From: Pandoraea thiooxydans
GTDB lineage: Bacteria; Pseudomonadota; Gammaproteobacteria; Burkholderiales; Burkholderiaceae
Length of the DNA stretch: 64,000 nt
Assembly (NCBI RefSeq): GCF_001931675.1
Contig: NZ_CP014839.1
Coordinates: 4,154,001 to 4,218,000 of the forward strand
Reading direction: 5' to 3'
In this document: positions 57,246 to 64,000 of the stretch, piece by piece
Position numbering within the stretch: position 1 is the stretch's first letter
Layout of the letters: every line of letters begins with the position of its first letter
Notes under the pieces: model-generated
The model's database searches: none
The model's input: only the letters and a program-made list of their open reading frames with translations
Told to the model about the DNA's origin: nothing
Program-made: the position numbers and the translations under genes

Positions 57246-59333
57246 TTAGCCTTTGGTGGACGAACCCGACGACGAGCCTGAGGAGCCCGACGAACCGGAG
57301 GACGATCCCGTTGAAGTGCCAAGCACTTGCTGCAAATAGTTGCTGGTGCTGTTGAGCTGCGAGATGGTCGCGTCCAGCGCGGTGAATTGCGCCAGATACG
57401 TGTTCTGCATCTGAGTCATTTGCGCCTGCCAGTCGGTCTGCGCCTTGGTCAGGCTGGTGATCGTCTGGTTCAGGCTGTTGGTCGCCGAGGTCAGCGCGCC
57501 CGAGCTGCCGAGAAACCCGGTGATCTGGCTCGACAGCAGGCTGGCGTAGCCCTGCGAAAAATTGAGCGTGCCCCGGCTGCCGGTGGTCGTGCCCTGCACG
57601 CTGATCTGCAGGCCGGCGACCGCCGTGCCGGGCGCGCCGGTGAGCGTCTGGCCGCTGCCGGTGGTGGCATATCCGCCGATCGTGCCGGCGATGTCCAGGC
57701 CGGTGGTGTTGGTGGTCGTGCCGATCAATGAGGCGTAGCCGTTGCCGCCGGTAAACGACACGTTCGAAGCGCTGCCATAGCGGTTCGAGGTGAATTTCAG
57801 CACGCCGCCGCTTTGCGTGACGGCGACCGTCGAGCCGGCGTTGGCGAAGGTGGTGTTGCCGTTGACGGCCGACTGGATTGCCGTGGCGAGCGCGCTGGCG
57901 GTGTAGGTGCCGGCCGGAATCGTGATGCTGGACGAAACATTGTCGAGCGTGAGATTCAGTGTGTTGTTGCCGCTGCCGATGACGGTGCTCGCGCCGAGCG
58001 TCACCGAGCCTGTCGCGCTGCCCTGCGTGGCCGCCTGCGTGACGTTGACGGCGTATTGCCCGGCTTGCGTGCTGGCGCTCGAGCCGAGATAGCTGACCAG
58101 ACTGTCGGTGGCCGTGCCGTTGGTGGCAAACAGCGACGCCAGTTGGCTGAAATTGTTGTTGACCGCGTTTTGCAGCTTGGTCGAGTCGACCGATAGCGAG
58201 CCGTCGGCCTGGAACTGCACGCCGACCTGGGTGAGCGTGGACAGCGCCGACTGGCCGACTCCGGGCAGCGGGTTGTCCAGCACCGAGCGAATCTGGTTTT
58301 GAATCAGCTGCACGGTCGGGTCGCCGAGTAGCGCGCCGGTGTTCTGGCCAGTGCTGTCATAGGCGGTGAGCGAGCTGATCGCGCTGTTGAGCGTGTTGTA
58401 GGCCGAGACGAAACCGTTGACCGCGGACGTGACGCCGGCGGTGTTGTTGGCGGTCGTGACGGTGGCGGTGCCTGCCTTGAGCAGGTTCAGGCTCACGCCC
58501 TGAATCGCGCCGGCGACGGTATTGGTGCTGCTGGATACGGCCAGGCCGTTGACCGTGAGCTGGGCATTTTGCGCCGCCGCCGTCTGGGTCATGTCCTGCG
58601 TGCCGGTCGGGTCGTAGCTGAGCAGGCCGGCGATGGCGCTGTCGGGCGAGCCGCTGCCGGTGGCGCTGCTCGCGCTGATGCGCATGCTCATGTTCTGGCC
58701 GGTCGAGGTCGACGTCAGCACCAGGCGATAGGGGTTGCTGCTGCCGTCATTGACGATGGTCGCCTGCACGCCGCCGTTGGCGGCGTTGATCGCGTTGGCG
58801 ATGCCCTGCAGCGTGTTGTTGCTGCTGTCGATGGTGACCGACAGCGATTGTTGTGCGGCATTCTGGGCGAACGAGGCGCCGCTGTAGGTGCCATTGCTCA
58901 GCGTGCCGCCGCTGATGGTGCCGAAATCGATCGTCAGCTTGGTCGGCGTGCCGCTGCCGATGGTGCTGGTGGTGCTGGCCACGCCGGCCGCGCTCAGGCT
59001 CTGGGCCTGGGCCAATTGCGAAACGTTGACGCTGAAGTTGCCGGCCTGTGCACCGCTGGCGGCAGTGGCCGTGACGATGGTTTTGTCGCTGCTGTCGGCC
59101 GACAACTGCAAAAATTGAGACGGGTCGGACAGGCTGCTGAGCGACGACTGGAACGAGCTCAGCGCGCTTTTCAAGGCGCCGAAGGCCGACAGGGTGGTCT
59201 GGTAGCTTTGCTGCTGCGATTTGAGCAGCGTGAGCTTGTTTTGCGCGGGCTGCATCAAGCTCGTCACCAGGGCGTTGACGTCCAGTCCCGAGCCGATGCC
59301 GGGGGAAGAAACAAGGCCTGATGAGCTCGACAT
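57246..59333 (-). CDS. fliD: Filament cap protein FliD (hook-associated protein 2)
   Basis: FliD caps the filament and folds incoming flagellin. The 695-residue protein is longer than E. coli FliD (468). 'SSPGIGSGLDVNALVTSLMQ' and 'PAQNKLTLLKSQQQSYQTTL' mark the N-terminus, and a C-terminal coiled coil ('ALTSATNSLNQTITSLTKAQ') ends in a Ser/Gly tail. The extra length lies in Ser/Thr/Gly-rich central domains with Flagellin_IN-like repeats ('NTLQGIANAINAANGGVQAT'). Such enlarged FliD occurs in several Burkholderiales. Confidence 0.95.
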   Translation of the reverse strand: MSSSSGLVSSPGIGSGLDVNALVTSLMQPAQNKLTLLKSQQQSYQTTLSAFGALKSALSSFQSSLSSLSDPSQFLQLSADSSDKTIVTATAASGAQAGNFSVNVSQLAQAQSLSAAGVASTTSTIGSGTPTKLTIDFGTISGGTLSNGTYSGASFAQNAAQQSLSVTIDSSNNTLQGIANAINAANGGVQATIVNDGSSNPYRLVLTSTSTGQNMSMRISASSATGSGSPDSAIAGLLSYDPTGTQDMTQTAAAQNAQLTVNGLAVSSSTNTVAGAIQGVSLNLLKAGTATVTTANNTAGVTSAVNGFVSAYNTLNSAISSLTAYDSTGQNTGALLGDPTVQLIQNQIRSVLDNPLPGVGQSALSTLTQVGVQFQADGSLSVDSTKLQNAVNNNFSQLASLFATNGTATDSLVSYLGSSASTQAGQYAVNVTQAATQGSATGSVTLGASTVIGSGNNTLNLTLDNVSSSITIPAGTYTASALATAIQSAVNGNTTFANAGSTVAVTQSGGVLKFTSNRYGSASNVSFTGGNGYASLIGTTTNTTGLDIAGTIGGYATTGSGQTLTGAPGTAVAGLQISVQGTTTGSRGTLNFSQGYASLLSSQITGFLGSSGALTSATNSLNQTITSLTKAQTDWQAQMTQMQNTYLAQFTALDATISQLNSTSNYLQQVLGTSTGSSSGSSGSSGSSSGSSTKG

Positions 59334-59450
59334 GATTGATGCGACTCCGAAAATTCAATTAGGCGACTGATCGCGGCATCGATTAAAACGGATGCCCCGT
59401 TTGCCGCGCGAACCAACCCGAAAAAGGGGCCGGCCCGCGCGGTGACTACG

Positions 59451-61151
59451 TTACTGCAGCAGCTTCAGAACCTGTTGCGGCATGGCATTGGCTTGGGCGA
59501 GCATGGAGATGCCGGCCTGTTGCAGAATGTTGGAGCGCGTGAGGTTGGCGGTTTCCGACGCATAGTTGGTGTCTTCCACGCCGGAGCGGGCGGAGGTCAG
59601 GTTTTGCGCCGAAGTGCTCAAGCTGGAGATGGCCGACTGGAAGCGGTTTTGCATGGCCCCCATGGTCGACTGCAGTGCATCCACCGAGCTGATGGCCGCG
59701 TCGATGCGGGCGATGGTGGTTTGCGCGCCGCTGGTGGTCAACACGTCGGCGCTGACCAGGCTGCCGCTGACGGCGGAAGTGCCGGCCAGGCCGAGCGTGG
59801 TGGCTTGCGCACCGCTGACGGTCAGGGTGCCCTGGGCGGTCATCGACAGGCTGTTGCCGTCGCTGCTGACGGTGGCGTTCAGGCCGTCGACGCTGGCGCT
59901 GTTGATGGCGTCGGCCAGGGACTGCACGGAGGTGAAGGTGCCGGTGATGCTCAGGGGGCTGTTGCTGCCGACCTGAATCGACAGATCGCCGGTGGCCAGC
60001 GTGAGCGACTTGGCGGCCACGGCGGCGGCCACACCGGTCGACGTCAGCGTGCCGGGTGTCGTCGGCGGCGTCGCGGCAGCTACGCTCAAAGTGCCGGCAT
60101 TGATGTCGGAACCGACCACCGAGTAGGCCGTGGTGCTGGTGTTGGAGAAGGCGATGTTGCTGCCGCTGGCCGATGCGGTCAGCCCAGTCAAGCCGGCGGC
60201 GGTGATCCCAGCCTGGATTTGCGAGGCCAGGTTGGCGGCGCTGGTCCAGGCCGTGCCGGCGGCCAGCACGGTCGTGCCGTTGACGGTGATGGCGGCGGCG
60301 GTGGTGCCGGTGGCGGCGAGGGCAACGCTGCCGGTGGCGGTACCGGTGGTGCCGCCGGTGCCTGCTGCGACCGAGGCACCGCCGAACAGCGTGGTGCCGC
60401 TAGTGCCGCCAATCGCGATGGCGCTGGAGGTGGCGTTGGACAGCGAGATCTGGCCGCCGCTGACGGTGGCGGTCAGGCCAGACACGCCGGCGGTATTGAT
60501 GGCTGCGGCCAGGCCGTTGGCGTCGGCGAAGCTGCCGGTGATCGATTTGCCGCCGATCGACAGCTGGCCGGCGGTCAAGGTGATGCCCGTCGGCTTGATG
60601 TAGGCGCTCAGGTCAACCGGGCCGGACTGCGCGATGCCGCCGATTTGCGACGACTGCACGCCGGTGGACAGATTCACCGAGATCGATTGGCCGGCGTTGG
60701 CGCCAACCTGGAACGAGGTCACGCCCAGCGAGCCGTCGAGCACGTGCAGGCCGTTGAAGGTGGTTTGCGTGGCCAGGCGGTTGACTTCGGCGATGTCCTG
60801 CTGGACTTGCTGGTTCAACGCGGCGCGGTCGGAGCTGGAATTGGTCGCATTGGTGGCTTCGACGGCCAGCGTGCGGATATTCTGCAGGTTGTTGGTGATC
60901 TGCTGGAGCGCGCCGCCAGCGGTCTGCACCAGCGAGATGGCGTCGCTGGCGTTGCTTTGCGCTTGCGTGGTGCCGTTGATCTGCGCGGTCATGCGGTCGG
61001 CGATGGCCAGGCCCGCGGGATCGTCTGCGGCGCTGTTGATGCGCAGGCCCGAGGACAGGCGCGTGATCGAGGTCTGCAGGCTCGATTGCGAGTTGTTCAA
61101 ATTATTCTGCGCGATCAGCGAGAATATATTTGTATTGATGACTGATGACAT
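59451..61151 (-). CDS. fliC: Flagellin FliC
   Basis: The filament subunit, 566 residues. Conserved N-terminal D0/D1 ('INTNIFSLIAQNNLNNSQSS', 'RLSSGLRINSAADDPAGLAI', 'LQNIRTLAVEATNATNSSSD') and C-terminal D1/D0 ('NILQQAGISMLAQANAMPQQ', 'VLKLLQ') enclose a variable centre (about 155-440) of Flagellin_IN-type repeats. The TLR5-contact region is kept, with Arg93 at the place of Salmonella Arg90. AAGGAG lies 7 bp before the ATG. It is the only flagellin gene seen, expressed from a near-consensus sigma-28 promoter. Confidence 0.97.
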   Translation of the reverse strand: MSSVINTNIFSLIAQNNLNNSQSSLQTSITRLSSGLRINSAADDPAGLAIADRMTAQINGTTQAQSNASDAISLVQTAGGALQQITNNLQNIRTLAVEATNATNSSSDRAALNQQVQQDIAEVNRLATQTTFNGLHVLDGSLGVTSFQVGANAGQSISVNLSTGVQSSQIGGIAQSGPVDLSAYIKPTGITLTAGQLSIGGKSITGSFADANGLAAAINTAGVSGLTATVSGGQISLSNATSSAIAIGGTSGTTLFGGASVAAGTGGTTGTATGSVALAATGTTAAAITVNGTTVLAAGTAWTSAANLASQIQAGITAAGLTGLTASASGSNIAFSNTSTTAYSVVGSDINAGTLSVAAATPPTTPGTLTSTGVAAAVAAKSLTLATGDLSIQVGSNSPLSITGTFTSVQSLADAINSASVDGLNATVSSDGNSLSMTAQGTLTVSGAQATTLGLAGTSAVSGSLVSADVLTTSGAQTTIARIDAAISSVDALQSTMGAMQNRFQSAISSLSTSAQNLTSARSGVEDTNYASETANLTRSNILQQAGISMLAQANAMPQQVLKLLQ

Positions 61152-61491
61152 TTAGCCACTCCTTTTCCCGTAAATAGGCATTCGGCGAACCCGCCGTAAC
61201 TTTGGCCCTGCGGCGCATGCCGCGGAAAAAAGCCGCCGTTGTTTGGGTTATCGGACGCTTGCCGGAAAAATTTAGGGTATGCGCGATGTTTCGCCGCAAT
61301 GAATGCGACAGGCATGCGCTTCCCTGCCCACTGTTCGGGAGTCCTGACAGGCCTCATGACAGTGTAGTGGCGGGGCGGGAAGCCGATCGGTCGAGCAGAG
61401 GCGAGAACCGGGCTTTAATCAGGGATTGCCCGGGGATATGGGGTCGGGGCGGTACCGGCACGCAGTGGCGCCGCCGCCGTGTTTGAGCCGT
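61152..61491. promoter_or_regulatory. fliC upstream region
   Basis: The 340-bp gap between fliC and the response-regulator gene, both on the minus strand. It holds the fliC leader and the sigma-28 promoter. CCGGGC (61408-61413) and GCCCGG (61428-61433), followed on the minus strand by a short pyrimidine run, could form a weak terminator behind the response regulator gene. No further gene is seen. Confidence 0.5.
61248..61274 (-). promoter_or_regulatory. Sigma-28 promoter of fliC
   Basis: On the minus strand -35 TAAATTTT, an 11-base spacer and -10 TCCGATAA match the consensus at 7 of 8 bases in each box. The -10 box lies 96 bp upstream of the fliC ATG, leaving a leader of about 90 bases with an AAGGAG ribosome site. 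Confidence 0.85.
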
Positions 61492-62157
61492 TCAGGCGAA
61501 CGCGGCCATGCCGGCCATTTCGGGATCGGCCAGACCGTGCTGCATGACGTAGAAGGTGAGTTCGGCGTTGTTGGACAGGCGCATTTTCTCGAGCAGGCGC
61601 GAGCGGTAGACGCTGACCGTCTTGACCGACAGCGACAGGGCATTGGCAATGTCGGTCAGGCGCTTGCCGGACCCGATCATGCACAGCGTCTGGTATTCGC
61701 GATCGGACAGGATTTCATGCGCCGGGCGGTCGGCATCGGGCGCCAGATAGTCGGCCAGCGATTCGGCCACTTGCGGGCTGACATATTTGCGTCCGCTGGC
61801 GACCTGCCGCACCGCGTGCACCAGTTGCGTCGCGCTGGCGCGCTTGCTGAGATAGCCTGCCGCGCCGGCCTTGAGCGCGCGCAGGGCGAACTGCCCTTCG
61901 TCGTACATGCTGAAGAGCATTACCGGCAGGCACGGGTGGTCGCGCCGCAGTTGCTTGAGCACCTCGAGTCCGTTGGTGTCGGGCAGCGAAATGTCGAGCA
62001 GCACGACGTCCCAGTGGGACTGACGGACCAGTTCGATGGCCTGGGCACCGGTTTCGGCTTCGCCGACCGCGCTGACGACGCCATCCGCCATCAGCAGCTG
62101 CCGCACCCCTTGGCGTACGATCGTGTGGTCATCGGCGATCAATACTCTAAGCATCAT
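61492..62157 (-). CDS. NarL/FixJ-family response regulator
   Basis: A 221-residue two-component regulator. The receiver domain has D9/D10 ('LIADDHTIVRQG'), phospho-acceptor D55 ('VVLLDISLPDTNG') and the lysine in 'YLSKRASATQL'. The C-terminal LuxR-type helix-turn-helix reads 'ILSDREYQTLCMIGSGKRLT' and 'LSLSVKTVSVYRSRLLEKM'. It follows the soluble histidine kinase gene by 24 bp and lies just upstream of fliC in the same direction. Target genes are unknown. A second ATG three bases downstream is equally likely. Confidence 0.93.
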   Translation of the reverse strand: MMLRVLIADDHTIVRQGVRQLLMADGVVSAVGEAETGAQAIELVRQSHWDVVLLDISLPDTNGLEVLKQLRRDHPCLPVMLFSMYDEGQFALRALKAGAAGYLSKRASATQLVHAVRQVASGRKYVSPQVAESLADYLAPDADRPAHEILSDREYQTLCMIGSGKRLTDIANALSLSVKTVSVYRSRLLEKMRLSNNAELTFYVMQHGLADPEMAGMAAFA

Positions 62158-62181
62158 GATGATTGTTCTGCGCAGGAAATG

Positions 62182-62913
62182 TCAGGAGAGCGTGGCAGAC
62201 CCTGCGCGTCGGGGCAGGGTGACGCGCACGGCCGTGCCATGGGGCTGGGCGTTTTCGATGCGAAAGGTGCCGTTGAGGGAAATGCAGCGTTCTTGCATGC
62301 CTTTGAGGCCGAGCGAAGTACTTTTTCGCCGGGCGCCGGCGGGGATGCCGCGGCCGTTGTCGGCGACGGTCAGGGTAACGGATTGGCGCCTGGCGACCAG
62401 AGCGACACGCAACTGCGTGGCACGCGCGTGCTTGGCGGCATTGTTGAGCGCTTCCTGAGTGATGCGAAACAGCGCGGCGGCGGTCGCCGGCTCGAGCGCA
62501 TCGAGTGCCGCCGCATCGTCGCATTCCCATGCGCACGGCAGTGCGGTGCGGCGCTCGAATTGCCGGACCCAGGCGCGCAGCGCCATGCTCAGGCCGTCGC
62601 GCAGTTCCGGCGGGTGCAGGTCGTGGGCCAGGGTGCTGACTGCCGTTTGCGTGTCGGCCAGTCCAAGTTCGAGCGACTCGAGCGCGCTCGACAGCGCGCT
62701 GTTGCCATCAGGCGCCTGCCGGCGTACCAGTTCGAGCGTCAGACGCAAGGCGGTCAGATGCGCGCCGAGCACGTCGTGGAGTTCGCGTCCGATACGAGTG
62801 CGTTCCGCATCGCGCGCGGCATTGATCTGTTGAGGCGCGAAGTGCATGACCTCGCGCCGGCGTGAGGTGCCGGGCCTGATCTGCGTCGTAATGGAATCGA
62901 CGGAATGCCGCAT
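62182..62913 (-). CDS. Soluble NarX-type sensor histidine kinase without input domain
   Basis: A 243-residue protein made only of a HisKA_3 dimerisation domain (phospho-accepting His46 in 'RIGRELHDVLGAHLTALRLT') and a HATPase_c domain ('ALFRITQEALNNAAKHARAT', 'VADNGRGIPAGA', 'SLGLKGMQERCISL'). No membrane helix or recognisable sensor domain precedes it. It forms a two-component pair with the next gene. ATG 62913 (CAGGA 8 bp upstream) is chosen over TTG 62916; a later start at 'MHFAPQQIN' is possible. The signal must come from a partner protein or from the cytoplasm. Confidence 0.9.
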   Translation of the reverse strand: MRHSVDSITTQIRPGTSRRREVMHFAPQQINAARDAERTRIGRELHDVLGAHLTALRLTLELVRRQAPDGNSALSSALESLELGLADTQTAVSTLAHDLHPPELRDGLSMALRAWVRQFERRTALPCAWECDDAAALDALEPATAAALFRITQEALNNAAKHARATQLRVALVARRQSVTLTVADNGRGIPAGARRKSTSLGLKGMQERCISLNGTFRIENAQPHGTAVRVTLPRRAGSATLS

Positions 62914-63357
62914 CAAACTGTCCTGTAAATTCAGTGCACAAGCGGACTTGTCTTACGCGCTTGTTGACTTGCCGAGAATTTAACAAAATTTACATTTCGC
63001 AACAATTACAAGCGATGAAATTCTTGATAAATGACAGTTTTTCTTTTTGTTCGTTGATTTAAAAGGAAATTTATAAAAATAAGATGGTTAAAAGAAGTAA
63101 AAAGATTTGAAATCCTTAAGTAAGTAAGGGTATCTCCTTAGGGAATCGGGTCGAATTTCGCCAAAAAGCAACGCTCTCCGAATAAATATTTTTTGCGTTG
63201 TCGCCGGTTGAGCACAAATTACCGGCCGTCGAGACGGCTCGGACGACGAATCAGCATGACCGACGCGGACACATCGGTGGGGTTTGTAAGAATTTGTAAG
63301 GCATGGCGGTACGCCGTTCGGCTCGAGTGAATCGCCCGCCGTGCCCCGGCGTGATGA
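62914..63357. other. AT-rich intergenic island
   Basis: About 440 bp between two minus-strand kinase genes without a gene. By direct count, 63001-63120 has 28 G/C in 120 bases (23 percent), in a window that is otherwise very GC-rich. It contains A and T runs and 'TTAAGTAAGTAAGG'. Functions such as a promoter zone, xenogeneic-silencer binding or a small RNA are possible but not shown. Confidence 0.7.
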
Positions 63358-64000
63358 CTAGGTGCCGCGATTCGAGGGTGCGGCCAGCGGCAGACGCACG
63401 CAAACAGCCAGGCCAATGCCGCCCGGGCCGGCTGCCAGTTCGATGGCGCCCTGACTGGCCGCGACGATCTCCTTGACGATCGCCAGGCCCAGACCGGTGC
63501 CTTCCTGTCCGGGGGCGGCGTGGCGATAGAAGCGCTCGAATACGCGGGCGCGGGCTTCGGCGCCGATGCCGGGGCCATTGTCCAGCACGACCAGTTCGGC
63601 AGCCTGACCGCGCCGGTGCGTCGATACGGTGACCTTGCCGCCCGACGGGATGTAACGGATCGCGTTGTCGACCAGGTTCATGACCAGTGCGCTGAATAGA
63701 CCCGCATTACCGGTGACCCACACCGGGCTTGGGTCGGCCTCGAGTCCCAGATCGATGTCGCGGCGTTGCGCCAGCGCGGCCAGCTCTTCGAGTACGGCCG
63801 CGCTGACGGCCACCAGGTCGACGGGCTGGCGCAGCAGCGCGGCCGTGTTGGCCGCTTCGGCCTGCGCGAGCAGCAACAGTTTGTTGGTCAGGTCGATCAT
63901 GCTGCGGCTGCTGTTGTGCATCGCGTCGAGCACGTCGGCGACGGCGGCGCGGTCGTCGAGCTGGGTGGCGAACTGAATTTGCGTGTCGAGCAGGGTGAGT
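63358..64000 (-). CDS. Membrane-type sensor histidine kinase, C-terminal part (start beyond window)
   Basis: The frame stays open to the last base, so the N-terminus with the membrane helices lies outside. Visible are the end of the HisKA domain ('LTLLDTQIQFATQLDDRAAV', as expected just after an 'H-x-L-R-T-P' phosphorylation box), and the ATPase domain with N-box 'VMNLVDNAIRYIPSGG', 'VLDNGPGIG', 'VFERFYRH' and 'GTGLGLAIVKEI'. The overall pattern is that of TctE/QseC-like kinases (EnvZ/OmpR type). Its partner regulator should lie outside the window or downstream; none is seen immediately after its stop. Confidence 0.88.
   Translation of the reverse strand, partial: LTLLDTQIQFATQLDDRAAVADVLDAMHNSSRSMIDLTNKLLLLAQAEAANTAALLRQPVDLVAVSAAVLEELAALAQRRDIDLGLEADPSPVWVTGNAGLFSALVMNLVDNAIRYIPSGGKVTVSTHRRGQAAELVVLDNGPGIGAEARARVFERFYRHAAPGQEGTGLGLAIVKEIVAASQGAIELAAGPGGIGLAVCVRLPLAAPSNRGT

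Noticed and set aside
59425-59442. GC-rich palindrome followed by T-run after fliC
   Set aside because: GGGCCGGCCC has no loop and the T-run is only five bases; not convincing as a terminator.
59442-61145. 567-codon Gly/Ala/Arg-rich frame antisense to fliC
   Set aside because: Mirror of the repetitive flagellin gene. No ribosome site and no recognisable protein features.
1-64000. Search for CRISPR arrays, tRNA/rRNA genes, insertion sequences, prophage or toxin-antitoxin genes
   Set aside because: No regularly spaced short repeats, cloverleaf-like tracts, transposase motifs or phage genes were seen.

Overview
The window is a high-GC betaproteobacterial chromosome segment holding one almost complete flagellar and chemotaxis supercluster. 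FlhDC master regulators, CheZ, FliA/FlgM, a stand-alone FhlB, near-E. coli CheY, CheW and FliG sequences, and methyl-accepting chemotaxis proteins (MCPs) with almost identical signalling domains point to Burkholderiales. Burkholderiaceae (Pandoraea/Burkholderia-like) is my best guess, inferred from gene content and protein similarity only. No rRNA, tRNA, CRISPR, insertion sequence, integrase or phage gene was seen.

Layout. (1) 1-3402: 3' part of a large modular Ig/DUF11-like surface protein. (2) 3654-5369: an AMP-forming acyl-CoA synthetase behind a perfect 16-bp palindrome. (3) 5370-5864: a long flhDC leader with overlapping inverted repeats, then flhD-flhC. (4) 6985-21615: motAB, a CheY-like regulator, cheA, cheW, three MCP genes, cheR-cheD-cheB, cheY, cheZ. 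(5) 21644-23794: an aldo/keto reductase and a divergent LysR regulator that interrupt the motility genes. (6) 23953-29998: flhB-flhA-flhF-flhG-fliA. (7) 30071-31752, minus: flgN, flgM, flgA. (8) 32038-42942, plus: flgBCDEFGHIJKL. (9) 42975-47190, minus: fliLMNOPQR. (10) 47477-54252, minus: fliFGHIJK. (11) 54525-54860, plus: fliE. (12) 54866-61151, minus: fhlB, a second FliK-like gene, fliT, fliS, fliD, fliC. (13) 61492-62913, minus: a NarL-type response regulator and a soluble histidine kinase. (14) 62914-63357: an AT-rich intergenic island. (15) 63358-64000, minus: C-terminal part of a membrane-type histidine kinase cut by the window end.

How it works together. FlhD4C2 should activate the class II operons (flgB, flgA, fliF, fliE, fliL, flhB). 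These build the basal body and the FlhAB/FliPQR export gate with the FliHIJ ATPase. FliA (sigma-28) is held by FlgM until the hook is finished. FlgM is then exported and sigma-28 promoters fire. Good sigma-28 matches lie upstream of fliC and flgM, and a weaker one lies upstream of fliL. MCPs signal through CheW/CheA to CheY. CheR, CheB and CheD adapt the receptors, CheZ dephosphorylates CheY-P, and CheY-P acts at FliM/FliG next to the MotAB stator.

Most of the window is canonical. The less ordinary parts are: the ~0.7-kb near-identical block in three MCP genes; the degenerate P-loop of FlhG; Ig-like modules shared by FlgK and FlgL; the duplicated FliK-like gene beside fhlB; the sensorless two-component pair next to fliC; and the unrecognised surface protein at the left edge.
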